DNA from: Pontibacter populi
GTDB lineage: Bacteria > Bacteroidota > Bacteroidia > Cytophagales > Hymenobacteraceae
Reading direction: 5' to 3'
DNA: 64,000 nucleotides
Assembly: GCF_019336435.1 (NCBI RefSeq)
Contig: NZ_JAHWXQ010000007.1
Location: 1-64,000, forward strand
This document shows, in pieces, positions 36,760 through 46,053 of the stretch. A program made the translations under genes and the position numbers. The notes beneath the pieces were generated by a model, which saw nothing but the letters and a program-made list of their open reading frames with translations, was not told where the DNA came from and searched no databases. Within the stretch, counting starts at the first letter, position 1. Every line of letters starts with the position of its first letter.

Positions 36760-38079
36760 TTAATGTTTTAAAACTTCAGTAAAAGTTTCTTCAGCTTCCA
36801 TTAACCCTGTCGCATTTATGCCTGTCAGGCGCACGTGTTTCATTTCGTTAACCAGTATCGGGTCATACTTGACAGCAACACGTACATAGTTTTCTGTCCA
36901 ACCTTCCATTACGCCATCTTTCACGTCATCTTCAAAAAGCACCGTAAACTCACGGCCGATATTCTGCTCGTAAAAGTAGCGTTTCTTTTTCTCTGACAGG
37001 ATGCGCAGCATATCAGCGCGGCGGTTGCGCTCTTTTATAGTTACCTTACCCGGCATTTCAGGAGCCAGCGTGTTCTCCCTTTCTGAGTATGGGAAAACGT
37101 GCAGGTAACTTACATCCAAACCGTTTATAAAATTATAGGTCTCCAGAAAATCTTCTTCTGTTTCGCCCGGGAAACCAACTATAACATCCACACCAATGCA
37201 GCAATGCGGCATTAAGGCTTTTATAGTGGCTACGCGGTCGGCGTATAGTTCGCGCTGGTAACGGCGGCGCATCAGTTTCAGGATCTTGTTTGAGCCTGAT
37301 TGCAATGGAATATGAAAATGCGGCATAAAGCGGTTGCTCTGCGCTACAAATTCTATGATCTCATCTTTCAGCAGGTTCGGTTCTATAGAAGAGATACGGA
37401 AACGCTCAATATTCTCTACTTTATCCAGTTCCTTAACCAGGTCGAAGAACGATTCGACACGTGTGCCATCCTGCAAACCAAAGTCGCCGGTATTCACCCC
37501 TGTCAACACAATTTCTTTTACCCCTGATTCGGCAATCTCATTAGCAGAGCGAACAACGTTTTCTATAGTATCGGAGCGGCTGTTGCCACGGGCCAGCGGT
37601 ATAGTACAGAACGAGCAGGAGTAATCGCAGCCATCCTGTACTTTCAGGAACGTGCGAGTACGGTCGCCAAAAGAGTAGGAGTTATGGAACGTATTGACCT
37701 CAGAGATCGGGCTGGCGTAAACTTCGGCCTTGTCTTTTTTCGTAAAGCCTTCCAGTATGTCCACTAACTGAAACTTCTCGGCAGCGCCCAACACAGCATC
37801 CACACCCGGAATTTCAGCGATCTCTTTTGGTTTAAGCTGGGCATAGCACCCAAGTATAGTTATGAAAGCGTTAGGAGAATGCTTCTGCGCTTCCTTCACA
37901 ATTTTCCTGCACTTTTTATCCGCGTTATCGGTAACAGAACAGGTATTTATCACATAAATATCAGGCGTATCGGTAAATTCCACCTTCTCAAACCCACGCT
38001 CCTGGAAAATACGGCCAATTGTGCTGGTCTCGGAATAGTTGAGTTTACAACCTAATGTATAAAAAGCTACCTTTTTCAT
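36760..38079 (-). CDS. mtaB: tRNA (t6A37) methylthiotransferase MtaB
   Basis: MtaB is a radical-SAM enzyme that adds a methylthio group to t6A37, giving ms2t6A in ANN-reading tRNAs. I set the start at the ATG at 38077-38079 (439 residues), because MKKVAFYTLGCKLNYSE is the family start; a longer frame adds 24 codons from a word-repeat gap. Visible parts are the N-terminal cluster cysteines, with the first in TLGCKLN. The radical-SAM CxxxCxxC lies in GCDYSCSFC, and the C-terminal TRAM region reads GREFTVLFEDDVKDGVMEGWTENYV. It is distinct from MiaB in the same window. Confidence 0.95.
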   Translation of the reverse strand: MKKVAFYTLGCKLNYSETSTIGRIFQERGFEKVEFTDTPDIYVINTCSVTDNADKKCRKIVKEAQKHSPNAFITILGCYAQLKPKEIAEIPGVDAVLGAAEKFQLVDILEGFTKKDKAEVYASPISEVNTFHNSYSFGDRTRTFLKVQDGCDYSCSFCTIPLARGNSRSDTIENVVRSANEIAESGVKEIVLTGVNTGDFGLQDGTRVESFFDLVKELDKVENIERFRISSIEPNLLKDEIIEFVAQSNRFMPHFHIPLQSGSNKILKLMRRRYQRELYADRVATIKALMPHCCIGVDVIVGFPGETEEDFLETYNFINGLDVSYLHVFPYSERENTLAPEMPGKVTIKERNRRADMLRILSEKKKRYFYEQNIGREFTVLFEDDVKDGVMEGWTENYVRVAVKYDPILVNEMKHVRLTGINATGLMEAEETFTEVLKH

Positions 38080-38118
38080 AATCAACCGCAAAGGTACAAA
38101 AATTAGTTTTGAATGCGC

Positions 38119-38188
38119 GATTGAGTGACTGGGTGAGTGAATAACTGACACAAATCATTTTATTCACACCTTCAAAAATCACTCAATC
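38119..38188. repeat. Inverted word repeat upstream of mtaB
   Basis: GATTGAGTGA (38119-38128) pairs perfectly with TCACTCAATC (38179-38188), and GTGAATAA (38137-38144) with TTATTCAC (38160-38167). Together they make a long imperfect hairpin filling the gap between the sulfatase stop and mtaB. Confidence 0.6.
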
Positions 38189-38192
38189 AAAA

Positions 38193-40049
38193 TTATTTTT
38201 TCAGAAAATCATCGAACGAATATTGCAGATAGGCTTTCCCCATTTCCAGTTGCTCTTCCGTTACGGCTTCATCATTGGTAATTACTTTTTTCGATGTGTT
38301 ATCAAATGTCACAGCGCCAGCAGGCGTCAGGTAACCAAAACCATCCTGGAACACATAAAAAGCAAACGGATTTGTAGTTGCAGCTAATAAATTACGGCTC
38401 CAGACGTACTCGTTGTGCGGCAAATGAAGCTGCGAAAGTATAGTTGCTGCAATATCAGTCTGTGAGCCAAGCATATCTATAGTTTGTCCATGAGTGGTAA
38501 GTGCTCCGCCAGTAAGTATAAATGGTATATGAAATTTGCTCGGCACATGGTTCGGGTCATTATTCGGGTACGGATGTCCGTGGTCTGCCACTAAAACTAA
38601 CAGCGTATGTTGCCACCAGGGCTCTTTTTTGGCTACCGAAATAAAGTTGCCCAGCGCCCAATCGGTATAATATACACTGTTCCTGAACTTGCTGATCTCA
38701 TCTGTAACCGGGAACTTTGGTTTGATCGGAATCTCGAAAGGCTCGTGGCTGCTTAAGGTGTATACCGTGCTGAAAAAAGGCTCCTTCTCTGATTTCAGAT
38801 CTTTCAGCACACGCTCGAACAACACATGGTCATGCGCGCCCCATTTGCTGTTATAGCTCTCTTCCGGGAAAGCATATTTATCGATCAGTTTATCGTATCC
38901 GCCATTTACAAAATATGATTTCAGGTTGGCAAACTCCAGCTCGCCACCATAATAAAAACTGGTTTTATACCCATGCTGTTCAAACGTATGGCTCAATTGC
39001 GGCAGCTTCTCAGATTTTTTAGGAACCTTAACGATAGAGGTAGCCGGCTGCACAGGATAACCGCTCAAGATAGAAACCATCCCTTTCTGGCTGCGGTCGC
39101 CGCTGGCATAAAAGTTTGTAAATGTAACACCCTCTTTTGCCAGCCTGTCCAGGTTGGGGGTTATGCCTTTTTCGCCGCCCAGGTGCTCCACCATTTTTGC
39201 GGTGTAGCTCTCTAAGATAATAAGCAACACATTAGGCTTGCCAGGCTTTACGAGTTGCTGCGAAGAATCAGACACAGCAGCGTATAGTTGCTGAACTTTG
39301 TGTGCTGCCGAGTCGGCTGGTAAGTATAGGTAAGGATTTTTACTCTGTTCGCCATATTTCAGTATAGAGTGCAGCATGTTCCAGGGCATGTTCAGGCTGG
39401 CATGGTTTGTAAATGGCCGGTCTGAAAAATAAGCGGTGCTTTGATTGATCGGTATTTGCTGCACTCCGCCACGCATAGGCAAAATAAGCAGGGCTATAAA
39501 TATAAAGGAGAGCACCGCTGTTACCCACGAAGAATGGCCTGATCTATAGTTACGAAGATCAAAGTATAATTTATAAATCAGCGCAAAAATTCCGGTAAGT
39601 GCCAGCGCAACAAAACTTAGCAACAGAATAGGAGCAGAGCCGGTTGAAGCCATCATTTCGGTTGGCGTATTCAGATACTGCAATGGGGTAGAATCCAGCC
39701 GGAAACCCCAGTGCTTGTATAGTTCCAGGTCAGCAGCAAGCAAAACCGACATTATGCCCAGCAATACAAACGTGTACCACCGAATAATTCCTGCAGCAGG
39801 TAAGCGTTTCCAGACTATACCAACAAAAGCAATGATAAATGGTAGCGCACTTAGGTAAGAAGCAAAAGAGAAATCAAGCCTTGAGCCATACAAAAACGTA
39901 CCTGCCAGATCAGCTGTAGTTAGCTCCGAAGAATTATCGAGATTATAAAGAAGGAATGCTGCCCTGGAAACTATAAAAAAGAGTACCCAGAACAGGAAAT
40001 AGAGTGGCTGAAAGTATATGGCTTTTTTCACGGGTGCAAAGATAATCAC
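38193..40049 (-). CDS. LTA synthase-like membrane sulfatase
   Basis: The 618-residue protein has about five N-terminal membrane helices (about 10-185) followed by an extracytoplasmic alkaline-phosphatase/sulfatase domain. Signatures are KPNVLLIILESYTAKMVEHLG (metal-binding Glu), YASGDRSQKGMVSILSGYP (nucleophile region), LSSHEPFEIP and VLVADHGHPYPN (metal-binding Asp/His). Bacteroidota have no lipoteichoic acid, so relatives probably transfer phosphoglycerol or phosphoethanolamine to envelope glycans or lipids. The head group is not predictable here. Confidence 0.9.
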   Translation of the reverse strand: MIIFAPVKKAIYFQPLYFLFWVLFFIVSRAAFLLYNLDNSSELTTADLAGTFLYGSRLDFSFASYLSALPFIIAFVGIVWKRLPAAGIIRWYTFVLLGIMSVLLAADLELYKHWGFRLDSTPLQYLNTPTEMMASTGSAPILLLSFVALALTGIFALIYKLYFDLRNYRSGHSSWVTAVLSFIFIALLILPMRGGVQQIPINQSTAYFSDRPFTNHASLNMPWNMLHSILKYGEQSKNPYLYLPADSAAHKVQQLYAAVSDSSQQLVKPGKPNVLLIILESYTAKMVEHLGGEKGITPNLDRLAKEGVTFTNFYASGDRSQKGMVSILSGYPVQPATSIVKVPKKSEKLPQLSHTFEQHGYKTSFYYGGELEFANLKSYFVNGGYDKLIDKYAFPEESYNSKWGAHDHVLFERVLKDLKSEKEPFFSTVYTLSSHEPFEIPIKPKFPVTDEISKFRNSVYYTDWALGNFISVAKKEPWWQHTLLVLVADHGHPYPNNDPNHVPSKFHIPFILTGGALTTHGQTIDMLGSQTDIAATILSQLHLPHNEYVWSRNLLAATTNPFAFYVFQDGFGYLTPAGAVTFDNTSKKVITNDEAVTEEQLEMGKAYLQYSFDDFLKK

Positions 40050-40160
40050 TTACCAACCTGAATAAACATTGCAGGTCAGAAGTTAATTCCAATGCTTTAG
40101 TAACTATAGGGTATCGAATTTACAGGGGTGTGTATGTAAAAGAGGCCGAAAGTTATTAAG

Positions 40161-40236
40161 CCCCTATCAATTGTAGGGGGTGTTTTGGAGAATTGATAAT
40201 TATTTTATGAATCACCCTTAAAAAATAACACCCCTA
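40161..40236. promoter_or_regulatory. Nested inverted repeats upstream of glnN
   Basis: CCCCTA (40161-40166) and TAGGGG (40174-40179) form one hairpin. The overlapping TAGGGGGTGTT (40174-40184) also pairs with AACACCCCTA (40227-40236), with one bulged G. A further GGGGTGTG half-site lies at 40125-40132. The right arm ends four bases before the promoter -33 box, so this is a likely activator or repressor site for the nitrogen response. Confidence 0.5.
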
Positions 40237-40239
40237 TAG

Positions 40240-40268
40240 TTGACTTTTTTATTTTACTTCTAACTTTG
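40240..40268 (+). promoter_or_regulatory. Promoter of glnN
   Basis: TTG (40240-40242), then 18 bases, then TAACTTTG (40261-40268), an exact match to TAnnTTTG. The ATG at 40301 leaves a leader of about 25 bases. Confidence 0.65.
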
Positions 40269-40300
40269 CAGTAACAAATAAACATCTCAACCCAAAACTC

Positions 40301-42493
40301 ATGGCAACCCTCCGTTTTAAAGCGTTAGAGCTTGTAAGCCAGCGCAAACCTTGTGAAGTAAATCTGCCTTCACAAGTTGCATCAGATTACTTTGGCGAAA
40401 ATGTATTCAGCCTGCAGGCAATGCGCGCCACTTTGTCTTCTGAATTCTTTAAAAAATTAAAGCGTACGATTGATGCCGGCGAAAAAGTTGACCGGAATCT
40501 GGCCGATGCTGTTGCTGCTGCCATGAGAACGTGGGCTATGAGCAAAGGTGCCACGCACTATACGCACTGGTTTCAGCCACTAACAGGCGCTACTGCCGAA
40601 AAGCACGATTCATTCTTTGACCTTACCTCAGAAGGCGAAGCTATTGAAAGCTTTAGAGGAAGTGCCCTCGTGCAGCAGGAGCCCGATGCTTCTTCGTTTC
40701 CGAGCGGTGGTATCCGTAACACGTTCGAAGCGCGCGGCTATAGTGCCTGGGACCCTTCGTCGCCGGCTTTCCTGATCGAAAATGCCGGTGCCAAAACACT
40801 TTGTATTCCCACAATTTTTGTGTCTTATACAGGTGAGGCCCTTGACTATAAAACTCCTTTGTTAAAATCTCTGAACCTGCTTGGCAATGCAGCGCTGCCG
40901 GTTTGCCAGTATTTCGACAAGGATGTTACCAAAGTAAATACCACTTTAGGTATAGAGCAGGAATATTTTCTGGTTGACAAAGCTTTATATGAAGCCCGCC
41001 CGGATATGATAATGACCGGCCGCACCTTGTTCGGACATTCGCCTGCCAAAGGACAGCAGCTCGAAGATCATTACTTCGGTTCTATTCCGAGCCGTGTGCA
41101 CGCATTTATGGTTGATTTTGAAAAGTCAGCTTTGCGCCTTGGTATTCCGGTTAGAACACGTCACAACGAGGTTGCTCCGAACCAGTTCGAATGTGCACCA
41201 ACATACGAAGATGCCAACCTTGCCGTAGACCATAACCAGCTTTTAATGGATATTATGGCTCGTGTGGCAGAGCGTCATCATTTTAAAGTATTACTTCACG
41301 AGAAACCCTATAAAGGAGTAAACGGTAGCGGGAAGCATAACAACTGGGCCCTGAGCACCAATACTGGTATTAACCTGCTGAGCCCGGGCAAAAAGCCGAA
41401 AGAGAATCTACAGTTCCTAACTTTCTTTATTAATACGGTTATGGCGGTTCATAAGCACGCAGATCTGCTTCGCGCCAGCATTGCCTCAGCCAGCAACGAC
41501 CACCGCTTAGGTGCCAACGAAGCGCCGCCGGCTATCATGTCCGTTTTTGTGGGCCAACAACTATCAGCCGTGCTGGATGAACTGGAGCGTACGTCGAAAG
41601 TGCCAATGGAGAAAGGTGATAACATGTACCTGAAACTGGGCATCGACCGTATTCCGGAAGTACTTCGCGACAACACCGACCGTAACCGTACATCTCCATT
41701 TGCCTTTACTGGTAATAAATTCGAGTTCCGTGCTGTGGGTTCATCTGCCAACAGCTCCTCATCCATGACGGTACTAAACACGATTGTTGCCGACCAGCTG
41801 ATCGAGTTCCGCAATTCTGTGGATGAACTGATAGAGGTTAAAGGCATGAAAAAGGAACTGGCCATCATCCAGGTATTGCGCGAATATGTAGTGGCATCTA
41901 AGGCAATCCGCTTTGAAGGAAACGGCTACTCCAAAGAATGGGAGGAAGAAGCAGAACGTCGCGGTTTATCTAATGTTAAGTCTACACCACTGGCGCTGGA
42001 TGTTTTCCATAGAGCTGAAGTTAAAGACCTTTTCTCGAGAAATGGTATTTTTACAGAGGTTGAGGTAGCTGCCCGCCACGAGATCTTGCTGGAAGATTAC
42101 ATCAAAAAGATCCAGATCGAGTCCCGCATTATGGGTGACCTGGCCGTGAACCACGTTATCCCGACAGCAGTTGCTTATCAGAACAAACTGATTCAGAATA
42201 TCCGCGGCCTGAAAGAACTTGGCTTGGAAGATGAATACACGCAAACAACCCTGGAATCTATCAAGAAAATGTCGCGCCACATTACAACTATACAGCGCAG
42301 CGTTGATGAAATGATTGAAGCCCGTAAAGTAGCCAATAAAATAGAAAGTGCCCGTGAACGTGCCATTATGTACCGCGAGCAGGTGTTCAGCTATTTCGAT
42401 AAGATTCGTTATAGTGTAGATAAGCTTGAATTGATGGTGGATGATGAAGACTGGCCGTTAGTGAAGTATCGTGAACTTATGTTCCGTCATTAA
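40301..42493 (+). CDS. glnN: Glutamine synthetase type III
   Basis: GSIII condenses ammonia and glutamate with ATP to give glutamine and is the common form in Bacteroidota. The 730-residue length is diagnostic (GSI and GSII are 350-470). Visible blocks are SSFPSGGIRNTFEARGYSAWD, GIEQEYFLVDK (metal-binding Glu), RHNEVAPNQFECAPTYE, VNGSGKHNNWALST and NRTSPFAFTGNKFEFRAVGSSANSS. A C-terminal helical extension of about 150 residues follows. The promoter is well defined with nested GGGGTGT repeats upstream, and a terminator follows. Confidence 0.97.
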   Translation: MATLRFKALELVSQRKPCEVNLPSQVASDYFGENVFSLQAMRATLSSEFFKKLKRTIDAGEKVDRNLADAVAAAMRTWAMSKGATHYTHWFQPLTGATAEKHDSFFDLTSEGEAIESFRGSALVQQEPDASSFPSGGIRNTFEARGYSAWDPSSPAFLIENAGAKTLCIPTIFVSYTGEALDYKTPLLKSLNLLGNAALPVCQYFDKDVTKVNTTLGIEQEYFLVDKALYEARPDMIMTGRTLFGHSPAKGQQLEDHYFGSIPSRVHAFMVDFEKSALRLGIPVRTRHNEVAPNQFECAPTYEDANLAVDHNQLLMDIMARVAERHHFKVLLHEKPYKGVNGSGKHNNWALSTNTGINLLSPGKKPKENLQFLTFFINTVMAVHKHADLLRASIASASNDHRLGANEAPPAIMSVFVGQQLSAVLDELERTSKVPMEKGDNMYLKLGIDRIPEVLRDNTDRNRTSPFAFTGNKFEFRAVGSSANSSSSMTVLNTIVADQLIEFRNSVDELIEVKGMKKELAIIQVLREYVVASKAIRFEGNGYSKEWEEEAERRGLSNVKSTPLALDVFHRAEVKDLFSRNGIFTEVEVAARHEILLEDYIKKIQIESRIMGDLAVNHVIPTAVAYQNKLIQNIRGLKELGLEDEYTQTTLESIKKMSRHITTIQRSVDEMIEARKVANKIESARERAIMYREQVFSYFDKIRYSVDKLELMVDDEDWPLVKYRELMFRH

Positions 42494-42511
42494 TAGTATT
42501 TGGTCTTATAG

Positions 42512-42544
42512 AAAAAGGGACGTCTGAAGAGATGTCCCTTTTTT
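42512..42544 (+). terminator. Terminator after glnN
   Basis: AAAAAGGGACGTC and GATGTCCCTTTTT form a stem with one G-U pair, and a T-run follows 19 bases past the stop. Confidence 0.85.
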
Positions 42545-42674
42545 GTATAGTCATTTCAAACAGTTAGCCTGTATCAGGATTAATGGAGTTAGATCGATTT
42601 TCCGTTTTTGTAGGACCTAGCAGCGTGCGCAGCTCCTACTAGCGTCTGAACTATAGTTGATTTACTTCTCTTTT

Positions 42675-43174
42675 GTCATTTCGACGAAAGGAGAAATCTA
42701 TCTCGGCTTATAGTTGAAGTCTTTTTGCAATCCGAATTAAGCTATCTTTTCTATAGTTTCCTCAAATCCTGGGAGCTCTAGGTGCCTATCGTTTCAATTT
42801 AGCTTTGATGCCCTCACGGCCGGGAGGCCCCGTCTTCGGGCATCGCGCGGTGTACATTTCTTTTGTTCGTGCCTCACAATACCTTCGGTACCATAAATCT
42901 ACAAGGCGCTCAACCCAAAGACTGTGAAGTTTCGCATAGCTATAGTTCTTCTATAGTTTGTAACTTCTCGCTTCGAGCTTTATCGTGGTGATAGATTCGT
43001 AGGGACAGGTAAACCTGTCCTGATCATGGTCTGTAACTATAGAATTGATATTGGTACTGCAAAAAGTCCCCCTTTGAAGGGGGCAGGGAGATGACAAACA
43101 GTAACTATAGAACTTTAGCTACCAACTACAACTATAGCCGAAATTCCCCTCTTGGGAGGGGCAGGGGTGGGTAA
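42675..43174 (+). repeat. Composite dispersed repeat, copy A
   Basis: About 500 bases of the 705-base gene-free gap after glnN are shared with 53820-54348 in reverse orientation and the same module order. The modules are: GTCATTTCGACG with GGAGAAATCTATCTC; CTGGGAGCTC; CATCGCGCGGTGTACATTT within a roughly 130-base core; AGCTTTATCGTGGT; palindrome GGACAGGTAAACCTGTCC (43003-43020); hairpin CCCCCTTTGAAGGGGG (43068-43083); and hairpin CCCCTCTTGGGAGGGG (43146-43161). CTATAG copies are interspersed. No transposase or protein-coding frame is conserved between the copies. Confidence 0.85.
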
Positions 43175-43198
43175 CCCTCCACTTTAAAACAACCCACC

Positions 43199-43564
43199 TT
43201 AGCTTTTAAACCTGCTTATCACATTACCACTTATTTTCGCGAGTACAAGAGGCAGTATAACTAGGGCTATGCTCACGGCAATAACTTTCCTCAAACCTAG
43301 GCGCATGATCAGGTTGGTGGTGATGTGATCCCGGAGTTCGCTCAACATAAACTTACCGGCTTTGGTCATGGGTTTGCCTTCCAGCACATCGTTCACGGCC
43401 CTCCATTTACCTTTCTGTAACTGCCGCTTCAGAAATCCTATCACAGATTCGTTGGTAATAAGTATGGCCTGACTTATCTGATCATGCCGTAGTTTGCCCC
43501 AGCGCAACAGATCATTCAACCGCTGTTGTGTGTTATCGGGCATAAAAGCGCGCATGTGTATCAT
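43199..43564 (-). CDS. Small protein with a C-terminal membrane helix
   Basis: The 121-residue protein has a polar helical body (LNDLLRWGKLRHDQISQAILITNESVIGFLKRQLQKGKW) and one C-terminal hydrophobic segment (about 93-112, KVIAVSIALVILPLVLAKI). I do not recognise it. It is flanked by copy A of the composite repeat and by ispG, divergently. Codon choice looks like its neighbours, and the start could also be Met4 or Met8. The TM-tail layout suggests an inner-membrane protein. Confidence 0.6.
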   Translation of the reverse strand: MIHMRAFMPDNTQQRLNDLLRWGKLRHDQISQAILITNESVIGFLKRQLQKGKWRAVNDVLEGKPMTKAGKFMLSELRDHITTNLIMRLGLRKVIAVSIALVILPLVLAKISGNVISRFKS

Positions 43565-43699
43565 AAGTTCCTGATTTATAATGCTTCATACGTAAATCAG
43601 AACACTTCTGTGCGGTCTGCTTATTGTTATGCCGAAAAAAGCTAATTTTACGTAATTTCCCCTTTGAACAAAGCAGACGCAACTTTAGTTAAGAGATAG

Positions 43700-45694
43700 A
43701 TGAATTGCGAGATCGATCAAATGAATAAGAGTTATTGCCCGAGCCTGACTGAATATAAACGTCGTAAAACACGTGTTGTAACGATAGGCGGCGTTCCGAT
43801 GGGCGGCGATTACCCGATACGGGTGCAGTCTATGACGACAGTGGATACCATGGACACCTTGGGTTCTGTGGAGCAGTGTATCCGGATGATAGAAGCCGGT
43901 TGTGAGTATATCAGGATTACAGCGCCCAGCATAAAGGAAGCTGAAAACCTGAAGAACATAAAAGATGAACTTAACAGGCGTGGTTACAATGTACCCCTTG
44001 TTGCCGACATCCATTTTACGCCGAATGCCGCTGAAGTAGCTGCCCGTTTAGTTGAGAAAGTTCGCGTAAACCCGGGTAACTATGCTGATAAGAAGAAATT
44101 TGAAGTAATAGAATACAACGACGAAACTTACCAGGCGGAGCTTGACCGTATCCGTGATCGCTTTTTGCCCCTGGTGCGCATTTGTAAAGAACACGGTACT
44201 GCCATGCGAATCGGTACCAATCACGGTTCGTTATCAGACAGAATCCTGAGCCGCTACGGCGACACCCCAATAGGAATGGTGGAAAGTGCGCTGGAGTTTA
44301 TCCGGATATGCGAAAGCGAAGGCTACTATGAGCTGGTAATCTCGATGAAGGCATCGAATACACAGGTAATGGTGCAGGCGTATCGTTTGCTTGTTCAGAA
44401 ACTCGACGAAGAAGGTTTGCAGCCTTACCCATTACATTTGGGCGTAACGGAAGCTGGCGAAGCAGAAGACGGGCGTATTAAGTCGGCCGTCGGTATTGGT
44501 ACGTTGCTGGAAGATGGCCTGGGCGATACTGTTCGCGTTTCGCTAACTGAAGCACCCGAAGCAGAAGCTCCGGTAGCCAAAGCACTAATCGACCGCTATA
44601 CACAGCGTGCCGAAAAAGCTGATCCGATCATACCAATCTGTAATGTTCCGATTGATCCTTTCCAGTATCACCGCAGGGAAACAATTGAAGTAGAAAACCT
44701 TGGTGCGCAGAATGTACCCCGTGTTATAGCAGACCTGAGTCGCCTGACTGATGTACAATATGCTGACCTGAAAAGTGTGGGCCACCTGTACTCCATGCTG
44801 CTCGATAAGTTTAACATGAACGACCTGGGAGCTGACTATATCTATACCGGTGATAACGCGATCACGTTCATGCTGCCAAACGGACTGAAAGAGATCGTGA
44901 ACTATAGTTCGTGGCAAAAAGCGGAACACAGCGATCACCTCCACCCGCTTTTATCTACAGCACAATACCTGTCAGATCAGCCGCGTCATGCTAATCTCAA
45001 CTTTGTACTGGCAACTATAAATGATCTTACTCCGGAAGTTTTAGAAAGATTAAAGACCGACGGTACTTCTGTGCTGATGCTGCACACGACCAACGAACAT
45101 GCCATGCCGGAGCTGCGCAAATGCTTCTTCAGGTTGACGAATAAAGGCGTGCAGGTTCCGTGTATCATTAAAAGAGCCTATGGTCAGCTTACCGCAGATG
45201 AAGTGCAACTATACGCCTCTACCGATGTGGGAGGTTTGCTGATTGACGGGCTGGGAGATGGTGTAATGCTAGGCACCGAATTGTTACCGGACCAGGAAAA
45301 AGGAGCGTGGCTGCAAACGATTGATGCCCTGAATAAGCTGAGCTTTGGAATACTGCAGGCGGCCCGCACGCGTATGAGTAAAACAGAGTACATCAGTTGC
45401 CCAAGCTGCGGCCGTACCTTGTTCGACCTGCAGGAAACGACCGCAATGATCCGTAAACGCACCGACCACCTGAAAGGAGTGAAGATCGGGATTATGGGTT
45501 GCATTGTGAATGGTCCTGGTGAAATGGCCGATGCTGATTATGGTTACGTGGGTGTTGGTAAAGACAAGATTGCGCTTTATCGTGGGCAGACGGTGGTTAA
45601 AAAATCAGTGCCTGCTGACCGCGCCGTGGATGAACTGATAGAACTGATACGCGAAGATGCCCGCTGGATCGAACCGGTCATACTGGAAGATTAG
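43700..45694 (+). CDS. ispG: 4-hydroxy-3-methylbut-2-enyl diphosphate synthase IspG (long form)
   Basis: IspG reduces methylerythritol cyclodiphosphate to HMBPP in the MEP isoprenoid pathway, using a [4Fe-4S] cluster. The 664 residues are the long plant/Bacteroidota form, with an extra domain (about 280-540) between the TIM barrel and the reductase domain; E. coli IspG has about 370. Blocks seen are VPMGGDYPIRVQSMTTVDT, PLVADIHFTPNAA, ISMKASN, the cluster ligands CPSCGRTLFDLQ, and MGCIVNGPGEMADADYGYVG. Met8 is an alternative start. Confidence 0.97.
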   Translation: MNCEIDQMNKSYCPSLTEYKRRKTRVVTIGGVPMGGDYPIRVQSMTTVDTMDTLGSVEQCIRMIEAGCEYIRITAPSIKEAENLKNIKDELNRRGYNVPLVADIHFTPNAAEVAARLVEKVRVNPGNYADKKKFEVIEYNDETYQAELDRIRDRFLPLVRICKEHGTAMRIGTNHGSLSDRILSRYGDTPIGMVESALEFIRICESEGYYELVISMKASNTQVMVQAYRLLVQKLDEEGLQPYPLHLGVTEAGEAEDGRIKSAVGIGTLLEDGLGDTVRVSLTEAPEAEAPVAKALIDRYTQRAEKADPIIPICNVPIDPFQYHRRETIEVENLGAQNVPRVIADLSRLTDVQYADLKSVGHLYSMLLDKFNMNDLGADYIYTGDNAITFMLPNGLKEIVNYSSWQKAEHSDHLHPLLSTAQYLSDQPRHANLNFVLATINDLTPEVLERLKTDGTSVLMLHTTNEHAMPELRKCFFRLTNKGVQVPCIIKRAYGQLTADEVQLYASTDVGGLLIDGLGDGVMLGTELLPDQEKGAWLQTIDALNKLSFGILQAARTRMSKTEYISCPSCGRTLFDLQETTAMIRKRTDHLKGVKIGIMGCIVNGPGEMADADYGYVGVGKDKIALYRGQTVVKKSVPADRAVDELIELIREDARWIEPVILED

Positions 45695-45802
45695 TCGCGA
45701 GCAACTATAAATCTTTTATTATCTTTAAGTATTATGAATCCAGGCAGCATCAAACTATAGTTACTGCTTTTTGAGTACTGATCATTATTAACTGAAAACT
45801 AT

Positions 45803-45967
45803 ATGAAGGGATTATTTGATTTCACGGAAGTAGCCACTTACTTTTTCCGTAAGAAAGACCCGAACCGCAAGAGTACTTTTAACCTGCGTGCCATGCATAC
45901 GATCAATAAAATATCAATTCTGATGTTCCTGGCTGCTATTATATACTTTATCATCAAGCATATTTAA
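45803..45967 (+). CDS. Small single-helix membrane protein (54 residues)
   Basis: ATG at 45803 opens a 54-residue frame ending TAA at 45965-45967. It has an N-terminal block MKGLFDFTEVATYFFRKKD, a basic stretch (PNRKSTFNLRAMHTINK), and a C-terminal helix (ISILMFLAAIIYFIIKHI). The layout and the FRKKDPNR motif look like a short conserved Bacteroidota family (I believe DUF6728, but the name is from memory). A terminator follows at 45994-46020, which supports a real gene. Confidence 0.72.
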   Translation: MKGLFDFTEVATYFFRKKDPNRKSTFNLRAMHTINKISILMFLAAIIYFIIKHI

Positions 45968-45993
45968 GCAGTATTTAACTATAAACTATAGAG

Positions 45994-46020
45994 AGGAGAG
46001 CCATACGGTTCTCCTTTTTT
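45994..46020 (+). terminator. Terminator after the 54-residue gene
   Basis: AGGAGAGCC and GGTTCTCCT pair with one G-U and a 4-base loop, followed by six T's. Confidence 0.8.
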
Positions 46021-46053
46021 ATTACCTTACATTATAGTTTAAGCCTAGATATT

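Noticed and set aside
38080..38151. 24-codon N-terminal extension of mtaB
   Set aside because: The extension is translated word-repeat sequence; MKKVAFYTLGCKLNYSE is the family start.
42675..43174. Insertion sequence or CRISPR array explanation for the repeats
   Set aside because: There is no transposase, no clean terminal inverted repeats with target duplication, and no regular repeat-spacer spacing.
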